Shown: piece by piece, positions 1-11,865 of the stretch
Numbering within the stretch: the first letter of the stretch is position 1
Layout: each line of letters begins with the position of its first letter
Assembly (NCBI GenBank): GCA_025403435.1
Contig: CM046354.1
Coordinates: forward strand, 35,491,533-35,555,532
DNA: 64,000 nt
Origin: Artocarpus heterophyllus
Lineage: Eukaryota; Streptophyta; Magnoliopsida; Rosales; Moraceae
Direction: 5' to 3'
Notes under the pieces: generated by a model
The model's input: only the letters and a program-made list of their open reading frames with translations
Told to the model about the DNA's origin: nothing
The model's database searches: none
Translations under genes and position numbers: made by a program

Positions 1-419
1 TAGTAGCAGTGGAATCTAAGCAAAAACCTTAGGTGCGAGCAAAACCCTAGGTTGATGGCTTCTGATTATCGGTCTAAGAAAAAGCCTAGGCACAAACTGA
101 GAAGGGACGATGCTGATGATGATCGTCATAAAAGAAACAATGACGAATGACAACAGAGAGCAAGAAATGGTGGCAATGTCTGCGACGGATGTGGTGGTGA
201 CAGGATAGCAGCGGCGATAAAGATATGGCTGTCTGAAATGAAAAATGTTATGAAATTTTGAATATGCAAGTGCACGTAATTATTACAAGTAATAAAGTAA
301 TGAGTTAAAGTATCATTCCCATAAGGATTGTGTTAATTTTTATTAATTACCAAAATTTTTTTAACTCAAAGATTATTTGAACAATAAAAATTTAAATTTT
401 AAAAATTAAAGAAAATAAA
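1..419. other. Unassigned left flank of the Tat-like element
   Basis: No open frame or recognisable domain is visible. The stretch about 250-420 is AT-rich and reads like a non-coding repeat flank. It abuts the inferred outer end of the left LTR of the Tat-like element at 420. I cannot name the sequence into which that element inserted. Confidence 0.4.
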
Positions 420-1058
420 TGTTGATGCTTAACAGAGTTCGACAACGAATCAACACCACGTATGGCTACGCACCGTGGTCAACTTTTATGTTGCTCATTT
501 CTACCTAATCGAATGGACCTGTTACAAGAGGAAGGATGCTTCGGGAGCAAGAAAAAGATGAGACAGTCAATAGATAAGGGCTCTCCGATGCTTAAGGCAA
601 GAGCTGCTCGGCAGAGAACAGGAACTTGTTAGGTGGGAAGAAGCATGTATGCTAGATGCAATAAATGTACCTTATTTATAGGTTGCCACTTGGACCGGGT
701 GTTAGGTGGGTTTTGCCCATGACCCAAGTGTCACATCAAGGCATGTCAGGTGGCAGAGGACAAGTGTCGTGCCCTCCACTGGTGGATTGTTTCCCATCCA
801 ACGGTGAGTTATCCGCTATCTGTTGGCTAGTGATGATGAGTAACAGTCCATTTACAAGTGAAAAGAATCCGACCCAAGCTAGTGCTTGACCCGAGGAGGC
901 AACCTATTTTGGTGTGGCCTAGAGGCCTTGAAAAAGCACCTCAAACAAATGATCCAAGCTCATTGGGAATAGTTATCGATTCACCATAGCTTTGTCAAGT
1001 TTCTTAGCCGACCACCCAAGAGTAAGGCTCCTCGATGGTGGTGCCAAGCTCACACTCA
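420..1058 (-). repeat. Left (3') LTR of the Tat-like element
   Basis: The sequence from 420 (TG in plus, so the CA end of a minus-strand LTR) aligns base for base, with scattered substitutions, to 10483 onward over at least 270 bp. The inner end is inferred at about 1058, because immediately right of it (about 1061-1076) lies a pyrimidine-rich run that reads as a G-rich polypurine tract on the minus strand. The outer end is well supported by the paired copy; the inner end is an estimate. Confidence 0.6.
672..680 (-). promoter_or_regulatory. TATA box of Tat-like LTR
   Basis: The minus strand reads TATAAATAA here, about 250 bp from the LTR's 3' end. This is the expected position for the U3/R promoter of a minus-strand element. 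The same box is conserved in the right LTR at 10741-10748. Confidence 0.55.
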
Positions 1059-1853
1059 ATAGTAGTCCCCCAGTTCACCTGGTCAATGTTTGGCCTGTTG
1101 GACTATGCCAAGTGGGTGAGGTCGGCTTAAGATGGAAGTCTAGACAACATCGTGACGTAGTGCGAGACAAAAGATCCCACGAATGATGCTCGAAGGGACA
1201 CATGTTGCAATGCGATTGGGTGTTTCCCTGTTAGGCGTAATCATCGCCCCTCTTAATTTTCTACACCCAGGTTTCACGCCCAAAGCGGCTATAAAGAGGG
1301 CTTTTCTCCCTATCATTTTCACAGGCAATCAAGGCCACACTTTGTTACCCATGAGTTTTAGCTGTCGAGCCATAGCTGACAACCTGAGAACTCTTCATTC
1401 CCAAGCTTTCCACGACCCGATTAGGTAATTTCCTGAGGAGCGTGAGAAAATGAGTCACCTTTTGGACTCCCAAAATGTTGATGTCTCCTGGTCAGATAGT
1501 AGTGCTGAGATCAAGGAGTCGACCTCCGTGGAGGTGGACATTGAAGGATTATCTTTGGAACGGGATGGGGCCAAAATATTAAGTGTCAATGCCGAGATGG
1601 TACCCAAGTAGGAGTTTCTCGACTTGATGGATGGGGGGCACCCAGTGAGACTGTGTAGGGGCAAAGATCCCTACATTAGGGTGGCCTCCTCTGGCACATC
1701 TCGAGTTATAGCCTAGGAGTAGGCCGAGCTAGAGGTAGCCGTCGATGTACCAAGCACCTCCGATTGAGACATCAGGGTCGCTGTCCATGTCATTGGCAGG
1801 GTGACCGTCGACATTTTCGATGAGGAGGGAGCGATCAAGGAAGCAAGCTAGAG
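1059..1853. other. Spacer between left LTR and antisense ORF
   Basis: It holds the inferred polypurine tract near 1061-1076 and no credible coding domain. Short frames at 992-1186 and 1183-1428 have no recognisable motifs. The stretch 1450-1853 is coding-like in composition and in the same orientation as the antisense ORF that starts at 1854, but it is broken by stops. It could be a 5' extension of that ORF. Confidence 0.4.
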
Positions 1854-4024
1854 ATGAGCATCGCTGAGGATGAGGACGAGAGGGTCGTTGTCACTCAAGT
1901 CCAAGGAGTGACCGCTTACCGCATAACCCAGCCCAAGCAAACTTCTGCAACGGCCTACTCCAGCGCAATGACAGCATCCCAGCTTGAGGACCTATGCCAA
2001 GAATTTAAGATTCCTGATGCCGTCATCCTCATCGCGCCAGAGGAGAATGATTCACCCTTGACTCCGCCCGAGGGGTGTATAACATTGTACGCGAAGTTTT
2101 TTAGGACCAGGTTGTGCCTGTCGTTCCATCCATTGCTTTGTTGGGCACTGAACAACTTGAATGTGTGCCCAATGTAGCTCAACCCAAATAGCTATTGGTC
2201 ACTGATCAGGATGTACATACTATAGAGGTAACACCGGGCTACCGAGATGCCATGGGAGGCTTTTAAATAGGTTTACAAGATGAAGAAGCTTCCCCGGTAG
2301 TCTGGTTGGTATGACGTCACCGGCTTCAAGAAGGACTTCATTTTGGGCAACCCTGACTCGAACAAGCTCTAGAAGTTTGAGTGGTTCTACATTAGGGGTA
2401 ATTATCTAGCCTGAGCTGGAGAGGCTGTCCCTATGGATCAGCATGTCTTGAGGACCTTTGAACAGGGGCACATGTGGTCTAAGAGGCCTTAGGCACCAAG
2501 CCATATCATCAGGGCAGTTGAAGACCAGTTTAACAAGCCAGAGGCCATAAGACAACAGGAATTCCTGCTGGGAGAGGAACCCTTTCTTGTTATGGCTTGT
2601 TTGGGGAGTTCAGCAGAGCCAATCCCCCCTCCAATATCCAACCTGCCCCGTCGTTCAGGTAGGTGACGGTCGTGAGGCCGAGCGCCATCTATATCCCAGG
2701 GCCAAGCACCTCTAGATTTGGGTAGCCAATGAGGGAGCCATCATTATCTAGAACCAAGGACTTATCGAGTGGATCCTTCAATGCGAGGCCACCTGTAACG
2801 AATGAGGACCTTATGACATGATTCGATTCCTGTACCTATCTAGTCAGCTCCGAATTGGGGGTGAGCTCTGAGTTTTTTTTTTTTTTTTTTGCCAAGCTCA
2901 TTATGACTCGGGGGTTTTCTTGGTTTTACAAAGATGTCTTTCTGACCAACAGACGTAAAGGAAAGGCAAACCATGATAGAACGCCTTCGCCGCCAAAAGG
3001 GGAAGGTAGTAACCAAGAAGAAGCGGAAAAGGACTCCTAGGCCAGAGCTGCCATCGAGGTCTAAACAGTCGTCATGATCCAAGTGACCGTCCCACATAGT
3101 CCAAGTTCCCCCACCACTGTTGACGAAGACTGAGGGTTCATTGTGCCAAACCCACCTCCCACCATCACTATCGTCGTGGTGCCTCCCATGGGAAACCCTC
3201 CAAGGAGGCGACCAAACTACCACCGCCACATCCTCAAACACCTCAAGGATGCTATTCCCAATGAGTCATTCTTGGAGAACCTTTGAGGAGAGGATTTTGA
3301 GGGTTTATCCAATGATGCCTTTCGCTTTGTTGCCAAGGTGACTTAAAAAATTTGATACCAAGTTCCATTTAACTTTCATTTTTGTGCTCTAACCTCCGTC
3401 TTTTTAGGCATGCACGTGCTTGGACCTAGCCTACATGATCGGACAGAAGGAGTTGAACTTGGAGAGGGAAAGGCTCAAGAAGTTCGCTCTTGAAAAAGCC
3501 AAGGTCGAAAAAGAGCTCGATGCCAAAAACATCGAGCTAGAACAAATCAAGAAGGCTCTTGCTCAAGCTAAAGACGAGGCCAGGAAGGCAAAGGAAGAAG
3601 CCAAGCAAGCAAAGGCAATGGTAGAGGAGGCGAGGAAGGCAGCCGAAGATGCAAGAAATGAGGCCAGCCAGTGTCAGGATGAGGTCATCCAACTCAGGGA
3701 TCAGGTACAGACCTCCCAGGCCGAGCACCAACATTTCTAGGAGGAGATGCCCAACCGACTCACCTAGGCCGTGGAAGACTTCAAGGCGTCCTCAGAGCAT
3801 GTTGACTACTGCAACTTCGAAATGACCAACCTCATAGACTACATCATTAGGAATCATTTTGAGATGGCGGGCTTAGATTGGTCACTCATTGTTGAGCCAA
3901 GTAGGGCAGAGCGTAGCAACCTAAACAAGAGGAGGCCATCGAAGTGGATGGCGAAGACGACGAGCACAATCAGGGTGAAGACAGGGGAGACGACGGAGAT
4001 GGTAATGTCAAGGAAGGGGCCTAG
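1854..4024 (+). pseudogene. Antisense ORF of Tat-like element (putative gypsy-type transposase family), broken
   Basis: Reading plus strand, opposite to gag-pol, the first intact segment (1854-2177) ends in a block with an EFKIPDAVILIAP-type stretch followed by a PPEG motif and a hydrophobic segment. Further decayed blocks near 2280-2400 follow in varying frames (DVTGFKKDF, KFEWFYIRGNYLA). This order matches my memory of the Pfam family 'putative gypsy type transposon' (PF04195). Downstream, 3420-3740 encodes a highly charged, Lys/Glu/Ala-rich coiled coil of about 100 residues. An acidic Asp/Glu/Gly tail ends at a TAG at 4022-4024. The ORF is interrupted by stops (first at 2175) and by a poly-T run near 2870-2890. 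Family knowledge: Tat-branch elements carry such antisense ORFs between pol and the 3' LTR, and their function is unknown. A host coiled-coil gene is the alternative, but the position argues against it. Confidence 0.72.
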
Positions 4025-4920
4025 GCATAGTTTTATTTTGTTTTTGTTTTTGTTGTTTTTATTTGAGCTTGGGAAGTGCCTAGTTATTTGTACCTTCCCA
4101 CTTTTTCATAATAAAATTTTTGGTTCCTGAAGTTTATCGACTCTCGGTATGTCCTCTTAGTTTTGCCCTTTAAATTTCCCTTTCCAAGTGCGACTATCCT
4201 CAGGATAAAAATTTCATTTTTCAAAAGTTTACAGGGTAGGTCCCTGGGAACGAAGTTCAAACTTCCTTCCTTGGAGTTAGGTGCTTCTCGGAAGAGGTAT
4301 TGAGTTGAGGATTTTCCAAAAGTTGAATGTTCCTCAGGAGAGAACATTTTTGAATCAGAGATTCTAAACACTTCCAAATTATATTCTCATCAAGTTCAAC
4401 GTCTCGGTGATAGAGCATCTTACTTTCCCAAGTTAAACATTCCTCGGAGGGAAACTTCCTGGGAAAAGTGATTACCAAGTTTAGCCGAGTAGGCAAAGCC
4501 CATTTCTCGGTCGGGTAGAGCACAACGGCATATGATACCCTGTACCTTGTCGCCCCCTTAGACTTGTTTAATTTCATGGAAACTTTTACAAGTCTAATGT
4601 TGGTTAGGCATAGTTATGCTAAGGAGACTTTGTCTGGGCGGTCCGTACGGTGACAGACCAATAGTCGACATCACGCCAACAAGCTCCCCATTCCGGTTGG
4701 TTAGGATGACTCTTCCTCTTCCAGAGTTGTAGTCTGGTCCCTCGAGTTGGAGTTAAGGCCTCCCTTTCGGGAGTTGTGTTTTTGTTAACACATATTGCTC
4801 AACGAAATAGTGTAGGAATTAAAATTTTCATTGATGTGTAATATTTACATTCTAGTTCTGTTTAGTGGGCCTAGTTACAAAAAGAATGTAGCCAGAAATC
4901 AAAAAGAGTTTCTAGCGTTA
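4025..4920. other. Spacer between antisense ORF and pol 3' end
   Basis: This is AT-richer sequence with no recognisable domain on either strand. Short frames at 4084-4377 and 4257-4577 (minus) have no known motif. It separates the convergent antisense ORF from the C-terminal end of pol, so it probably holds the 3' ends of both transcripts. No polyadenylation signal could be assigned with confidence. Confidence 0.4.
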
Positions 4921-7900
4921 GTTAACAAAAGAATTTTTTTAGGAGCTCTAGATGTCCAAGCAGGTTGCCCTCCATGTTTGATAGATTGTAAGTGCCTGGT
5001 CGGACAATTCCAACAACTTTATATGGTCCGTCCCACTTTGGACTAAAGGACCATAGCTCGAGCTGCTGAACGGTGATCTTTTTTAGCACCAAATCTCCAA
5101 CTTTGAAGTTCATCGGTTAGACCCGCTTGTTATAGTACCGGGCAACAACCTGGTTTCGAGCTGCATTATGAATTGCTACATAGTTCCTCTTCTCCTCGAG
5201 CAAGTCAAGTTTCGACATCATGGCCTCAACATTTCAAACTTCTTTGTACTATTTGACGCTAAAGCTTGGCAGTCTTACTTCCACTGGAATGATTGCCTTG
5301 GCCCCATATACAAGAGAGAATGGAGTCTCCCCAGTAGTAGTTTAGTTTGTTGTTCAGTAGCCCCAGAGGACCTTTGGGAGCTCATCAATCCATGCCCCTT
5401 TGAGGCCCTTAAGCTTTTTCTTCAGGTTGTCCTTGATTGTTTTATTGACAACTTCAACTTGCCTGTTGCTTTGCGTTGTCGGTCACGATGGTATGTGGGA
5501 TCCCAAACTGGCAGATAATGATTCTCCATACAAAGTTGGTGTACCTGGCTTTGATCATGTTGGTGCATGGCTTTACCTAGTCCCATTTGGTCGATAGTCG
5601 ATTGCCGTAATGCAGTACTTAAATTGAGATCGGGCTTGAGGAAGAGGGCCGATAAGATCAATGGCCCACTTAGCGAAAGGCCATACTGATGTTACCTAGG
5701 TGAGTGGCTTGACATGGTGTCCGGGTACCCTCATAAACTACTAACATTTTAAGTATTTCCGCGCAAAGTTGTTATAGTCCTTCTCCATGGTCGACTAGTA
5801 ATAGCACTGTCGAAGACATTTCTGGGCCAAGGATTGCCCCCTGGAGTGATTACCACATAGGCCCTCGTGGATCTCCTTCATCAGATATTGAGCTTCTTTA
5901 GGACCTATGCACTTCAGACACAGTGTAGTGTAGCCTCACCGATATAGCTTCTCGTCGATCATCAAATATAGAGCTGAGCTGTTACAAATCTGGCGTGCCT
6001 CTTCTCAGTCACTAGGTAGTTCAGCTGTGGTCAGGTTATGGATCAAGTCCATCTAGGTGGTCTCTTGCTCATCGGCTACACATGCCACTTCTTTGTTAAT
6101 ACTGGGCTTGGCTAATCTTTCAATAGGGACCAAGGTTAACTCACTATCACCTAGTCCCGAGGCGAGTCGAGAAAACGCATCGGCCTTTGAGTTTTCCAAT
6201 CTAGGGATCTGCTTGAACAAATAAGATTTAAACTTCTCGAGCAATGTCCTGACCTCTTGTAAATATAAGGTCATGGATTCCGTCCGGGCTTGAAACACCC
6301 TAGTGACCTGTTGGACGACAAGCATGGAGTCAATATGGATGACTAGCCAGTCAACTCTGAGGTCCCTAGTGATTTTGAGTCTGTCCAGTAGTGCTTCATA
6401 CTCTGCTTCATTGTTAGAGGCCTTGAAATCGAATCAAAGTGCGTAGATCATCTTATATCCATCCAGGCTCGTTAAAACCAACCCGACACCCTAACCTTCA
6501 GTGCAGGAAGATCCATCTACAAAAAGCTTCCATTCTGGTTCTGACGTGGCATGACCACTATAGCTGGGGGCGTTCAAAACTTCTACGGATGCCTTCTCGG
6601 CCATTGGTGTGCCTTGCTCGGTGTCGATGAACTCGGTAATGAAATCTATGAGCCGTCCTCAGTACAAAATGAATTTCATACTAGCCAAGCTTGATCGACC
6701 ATTTGGCCATCTGTCTCGATATCTCCAGACTCTAAAGAACTTGTCGAAGAGAAAACTTTGCCAGAACTCTTATTATGTGGCCTTGAAAATAGGGTCGCAA
6801 TTTTTGAGCAGTAGTGACTAGGGCGAATGCCAATTGCTTAAGTGGGGGTACCTCTCCTCAGCTCCCTGGAATGCATGGCTTGTATAATAGATGTACTTCT
6901 AGACTCTATCCTCTTCTCGGATGAGGACTGAGCTAACAGCCTTCTTGGACACAAGAAAGTAGGAGTACAATACTTCCCCCGATAAAGGTTTGGATAGGAA
7001 CGGAGGCATGGCTAAATACCTTTTAAAATTCTGGAAGGCATCTTCACACTCCCTACTCCACTCAAACCTCTTCTTGAGTGCGTGAAAAAATGGGTGACAC
7101 TTGTCGGTAGATCGAGAGACGAATCTGGAGAGAGCTGCTACCATGCCAATAAGTTTCTATACCTCTTTCACCATCTGAGGTGAATGTATGTCTATAACAG
7201 CTTGAGCCTTGGCTGGGTTTACCTTGATTCCTCTTTGATTAACTAGAAATCTGAGAAACTTTCCTGAGCTAACCCCAAACACACATTTCGTAGGGTTGAG
7301 TTTCATCTCATACTCTTGGACAATGTCGAAGCTTGCTCGGAGATAGGCCATGTGATCCGTTGCTTGGACAGATTTAACTAGCATATCATCCATGTAGACT
7401 TCCATGGTTTTGCCAATCAGCTAAGCAAACATCTTGTTGACTAGGCGTTGGTAGGTTGCCCCGGCATTCTTGAGCACAAAGGGCATTACTATGTAACAGT
7501 AGAGTCGTTGGTCGATGACAAAAGCAATTTTAATTTGATCTTCCTTAGCCATCCGTATCTGGTCATAGCTGGAATAGGCGTCCATGAAGCTGAGCAGCTC
7601 ATGCCCGGTGGTTGGATCAATGAGCTAGTCTACTCAGGGTAGTCATTCACCTTCTTGACTAGGACCACATTTGCCAACCACTCCAGATACTTTACTTCTC
7701 GGATGAATCCTGACTTCAACAGTTTCTGGACCTCTTCATTAATGGCGACATACCTTTATAAATTGAAAGCCCTTCTCTTTTGAATAATCGGCTTATGCTC
7801 AAGTCAGATGTTAAGCTAGTGATAGATTATGTTGGGATCAATGCCAGGCATATCCTCATGTAACCATGCGAACACATCCTGATACTCTATGAGGAGCTTT

Positions 7901-8750
7901 TCTAGGTCGGCCCGAACCTAAGGTTTCAACTGAAAGCCAAGTTGGACTGTGCGGTCAGGATGTACAAGATTGAGCCCAAAGGGCACCAGATCCTCAGTGG
8001 GGGTGGCCCTCACCTATTCCTTAGGCATACGGGGGTCTAGGTTGGAAAGCATCTTGGGCACTAACTTGGCTGGAAATTGTATCTCGTCAACCTTGTATAT
8101 GGCCAAGACATTTAATTGATGAGCCAATGCAGCCTTGACAGCATTAGTGTAACAAGCTTGGGAATCTTTCTATAGCGACCGAATTACCCTAACCCCGTTG
8201 TTTGTTGGAAATTTCTTGGCCAAGTGGTAGGTGGAGACCACAGCCTTCAACACGTTTAACCTCAAACGGCTGATTATAATAGTGTATTGGGGGGCCTTGT
8301 CGATGACCAGGAAGTACACGACACGTGTGACCTAAGTAGCGCCTCACCGAAGGTGACTGACAGGCTGACCTTCCCGACTGCTCAGACACATTCACCTATG
8401 AAGCCGTAGAGCAGGATCTGGACCGAAATAAGGGCAGCATTGCTTATTTTTAGCTTATCATATGCTTGCTTGAATAGAATGTCAACTGAACTACCATTGT
8501 CAATCAGCACGAGCCGTACTATGTTATTCATGATGTGCAACTCGTACACAAGAGCATTGTTGTGCAAATGAATTAACTTGTCTGCCTCCTCCTTTGTAAA
8601 GGTGATCAACATGTCTTGCTGGTGGTAAATTTTATTGATGTGCTCGGACATGTTAAGTAGCTTGCCTCTTTCAACCAACCGAGCTTCTCGGACGTAAGCT
8701 CGCTGCCCACTTGATGTGTCCTTGGTGACAGGCCCTCCAAAAATCATGTG
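4921..8750 (-). pseudogene. pol: pol of Tat-like element (PR-RT-RH-IN), decayed
   Basis: Reading right to left: protease with DNGSSVDILF near 8480 (8382-8747); RT palm from about 7680, including the LLSFMDAYSSYDQIRM block and the active-site YMDD at about 7385-7396; the RT thumb and RNase H connection (6899-7144); a second RNase H-like portion with LENSKADAFSRLASG (6053-6325); then integrase pieces ending in a C-terminal GPYKV/PGTYNL block at 4922-5113. The part of RT between the VLVKK block and the LLSFMDAY block looks shortened, so the fingers subdomain may be partly deleted. Frameshifts and stops split the protein into at least eight pieces, so no functional polyprotein is possible. The element would have encoded the enzymes for reverse transcription and integration. 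Confidence 0.78.
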
Positions 8751-10411
8751 AACAATGTTCGGGGGTTCCGGGGCATTCCTACCATTGTTGTACGAGTAGT
8801 TTCATGTGTCTCAACTTGGTTGGTTGTCTCTCTAAGTCATAGAGCCCGGACCTAAAACTTGCTCTATAAATTCTTGTAGATGTTCGTCTCGAACCACTCT
8901 CTTGATCTAGTCCTTGAGCAAAATACAGTGCCGGGCGTTATGTCCCATGTCCTTATGAAAATTATAGTACTTGCTTTGGTTACACTTCGCATTACTGCCC
9001 TTGAGCTTGTGCAGGTGAACCAGTAGATTTTTCCTGCTCAACTAGGCAAGTACCTCCTCTATGCTCGCTACCAGGGGCGTGTGGCTTTCGAATTTCTCGA
9101 TCGGCACTTTCGGCTTCTTGGCTTTCCTTTCCTTCTTTTGCTTATTGTTTTGCTCAGTGCTGGTCTATTTGGGTGCTTTCTTCTGCTTCTTTTCCTTCTT
9201 CGTGCTACTACTGTTGGCCTCTTCTCTATGGCTCTTCATATATGCAACTGCGTCGGCATACCTTTACGCGTAGCAGAGCATCTGAGAAAACATGCTTGAC
9301 TACTCAAATGCCAATGACCAGGTTAGCTTCTTGTCTTGGAGACCCCCGATGAAAGCATGTTTTAAGGCTCTTCTTTGATGTGCTTTACCTTGAGCGAGCT
9401 CGGGTAAACTGGTTTATATAATCTCAGACATTGCCATCTCTTTGCTTAACGGCATATAAATAGGTAATCTCCTTTCTTCTTGTTTTTCTTGTAGAGAAGG
9501 CTCCCAAGAAGACGTTAAAGAGCTGTCGAAAAGAACTGATTGAAACTAGTTCAAGTCTTCACAACTATTGTCGAGCTGGTCCAGTCAGGGTCAAAGAAAA
9601 AGCCTTGCACATGGCCACGTCGCTGGCATTCTATGGGAGCATGTGTCTTTGGTATAATTCAACATGCTCGTCAGCAACTGTGGTCCCATAGTAGGACTTG
9701 ATTCACGGGACTTTAAATGTATATGGCATCAGGGCTTACATGATGGTGTCAGTGGACATGGATCTAAGGCATCAACATTTTCCAAACCGAAATGATTGTT
9801 GTGGATTTCATCGATTTGGCGTTGCAATTCTCAAAACTGGTGACTATTGGTATCTTCGGGTAGTTCAACCCTATAGGGTGCTCCACCCTCAACCCAGTCA
9901 CCTACTCTGGGGTGACGATCTTGCTGCGGCTCCCCTTGGCGCCCAAGTTGATCAAAAGCAAATGCTCGGGAGCCCAGTGGTGACAAAGCACGTGCCTCCT
10001 AAGGGCTAAGGCGACCCTCTTGGATGAGCCTGTTATTTGTCGAGACGCCATGCGTGGATCTTTTGGAGCTCTCATAGTCGGCTTCACTGGGGTTGGCGGC
10101 TTCTCGTCTTGCCCGACCCCCAGCCTAGTCAACCAGGGCTTGAGTTAGGAGGCCAGAAGCCACCTGGCGATGAGCCTGTTGTGCGAGCCACTGAGTAAGT
10201 ATCCAAATAGCATTAGTCAGTTCCCAAATAGGGCCTTGGACAATCGGACCCAGCATCTGTTGGGCCCTTGCCACGCTTCCCTGATCCCTAAAATGGGATC
10301 TCGTGGCTCGAGATGGCCTCTAGGTCTAGCCAGATTCTGCTTTCGGTTTTGGGCTTCTCCCAACCCCTCTTGTGGGGCGCCCTCATCTTGGGTGTTGCCT
10401 TGAGTTACCAT
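8751..10411 (-). pseudogene. gag: gag of Tat-like element, decayed
   Basis: The region between the inferred PBS (about 10465-10482) and protease carries broken minus-strand frames: a Gln/Gly/Pro-rich start at 10411 (10217-10411), another segment at 9902-10132, and a Lys-rich segment antisense to the hydrophobic plus frame at 9061-9273. Position after the 5' LTR and before protease identifies it as gag. I did not recognise an intact capsid signature or zinc knuckle. Stops are frequent. The start at the minus-strand ATG ending at 10411 is the first one after the LTR. Confidence 0.55.
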
Positions 10412-10482
10412 CTCAGTTCACTGGTCTGTTGTAGCTGGTAATTTCGAGTGAAGGCTCAAGGGCCCTCCTTTTAGTGCCAAAA

Positions 10483-10753
10483 TGTTTATGCTTACCAGAG
10501 TTCGACGGTGGATCAACACCACGTGCGGTTGTGCACGGTGGTAAGCTTTTCCCTTGCTCATCTCTGCCTGATTGGATGGGCTTGCTATGAGAGGAGGGAT
10601 GCTTTAGGAGCAAGAAAAAGACAAGATGGTCAATAGACAATGGCTCTCCAATGCTCAAGGCAGGAGTTGATCGGCAGAGAATGGGAACTTGTTAGGTTGG
10701 ATTGGAAGAAGCATGTATGCTGGATGCAAGAAATGCACCCTATTTATAGGTTG
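10483..10753 (-). repeat. Right (5') LTR of Tat-like element, truncated
   Basis: This is a copy of 420-690 including the minus-strand TATA box (10741-10748). It stops abruptly at 10753, where the LTR of gypsy-2 starts. The U3 upstream of the TATA box is not found beyond gypsy-2, so it was lost. Left of 10483 the minus strand reads TTTTGGCACTAAAAGG, a plausible primer-binding site, but the tRNA was not identified. Confidence 0.75.
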
Positions 10754-11760
10754 TGTAATGCCCTGAAATTAATTTAATTATATTAGAATGTAAAATGATG
10801 GATTTGTCTGCCATGATGAATATTTTAAACTTAATTTGATCATTTGGTAAAATTTTGAGTTTAAAGTTGTTTCTCTTATTTTAATAATTTCTAATGATTT
10901 CTTATTATTTTAGATTGCTATTTTGAGTTTTAAAACAAAACAATTTATCAAATTTCACATATATTCGGTCTTACAAAACCGCGGGCAGCACATTATTTTC
11001 GCATAGTAAAACCGCCCACTTTTCTCCTATTTATATCTCTTCCCCTTCCTCTCTCTTCACTCTTAGCTTTCACTTTCTCTCTCCCTCTCAAGCTCGACTC
11101 TCTTTCTTTCCCTCTGCCTCTCTCTTTCTCTCTCATTTTCCCTCAAAATTTTTGAATCAAATCAAGCCCCAAGCTTTGGGTTAGTGGATTGCAGGCTCGA
11201 GAACATGATTGATCAACCAAAAATGTGTTTTAAAGCTTCGATTCGAGGTTAGTTTTGAAATTTCAAAATTTTTTTAATTTTTCATGCATTTCAAAATTTA
11301 AGCTTGATTGAGCTTAGGAAACCCTTGATTTTAGTTAAAGGAACTTTGAAGAATTAGAATCTAAACTTTGTTTGAAGAAAAACGGATTCGAATCAAGATT
11401 TTTTATTTTTCTCCATTTTTCACCATTTTTTTATTTTCTTAGATTTTGTGTGCAAATCTTGTTTAAATGAGTTTAAAAGTGTCCTATTATGTTTTTCTAT
11501 CATCTATGATTGTTTTCCATGCCTGAGAATTGAAAAAAAATAGGTTGAAATCAAGATTTGGGGTTTGGGAGACCCAAAACCCGTGCCTGAAATTAATTGT
11601 TCTGGAAATTCTATTTGTTTAATTACCAAGAATGCCTGTTTAAAAAGGTTTTAGATTTTCCCATATTTTCAAATTTAATTTAAACCCTTTAAACTCATGT
11701 TTCTAATTAAATTAACTTAAATAATCTGCCACGTCACCTCCTGGATTGCTGGAATTGACA
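10754..11760 (+). repeat. 5' LTR of gypsy-2
   Basis: It begins TGTAATGCCC and ends GGAATTGACA just before the PBS. It matches the 3' copy at 16429-17127. A TATA-like TATTTATAT at 11028-11036 is followed by a long CT-rich stretch (11038-11145), a typical plant LTR transcription-start region. At about 1 kb it is half the length of the gypsy-3 LTR: it matches the first 830 bp and the last 100 bp and lacks the middle. Confidence 0.85.
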
Positions 11761-11763
11761 GAA

Positions 11764-11776
11764 TGGTATCAGAGCT
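11764..11776 (+). other. Primer-binding site, initiator-Met tRNA type
   Basis: TGGTATCAGAGCT follows the LTR end by three bases. This is the standard iMet-tRNA complement used by many plant LTR elements for minus-strand DNA priming. Confidence 0.85.
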
Positions 11777-11865
11777 TAAGGTTATGAACCTTGGAAACTG
11801 TGCACACATAAGTATGACAATGAAATACTACTGATAGTCCAAATTTTGTTTTTAGAAGTGAGAGA

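Larger units (their letters stand above)
420..10753 (-). mobile_element. Tat/Retand-like Ty3/gypsy retrotransposon, decayed
   Basis: Two direct copies of the same LTR-end sequence lie at 420-690 and 10483-10753. Between them minus-strand gag, protease, RT with a YMDD box, RNase H and integrase fragments read right to left. The RT wording (WLANVV and NAGATYQRLVNKMF type motifs) and a protease of DNGSS type are characteristic of the plant Tat branch rather than chromoviruses. A long plus-strand ORF between pol and the left LTR matches the antisense ORF known from Retand/Grande-type elements. All frames carry multiple stops, so the element is dead. The right LTR is cut at 10753, where gypsy-2 begins. 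Lineage assignment rests on motif recognition, not on a tree. Confidence 0.8.

Noticed and set aside
3420..3740. Coiled-coil host gene
   Set aside because: It lies within the antisense ORF position of the Tat-like element and continues into the acidic tail typical of that ORF; there is no independent gene structure.
9061..9299. Hydrophobic plus-strand frames that look like membrane proteins
   Set aside because: They are antisense to Lys-rich gag sequence of the Tat-like element; poly-Lys codons read backwards give Phe/Leu.
11764..11776. tRNA-like sequences at the LTR edges
   Set aside because: They are primer-binding sites complementary to only the 3' end of initiator-Met tRNA; no cloverleaf surrounds them.
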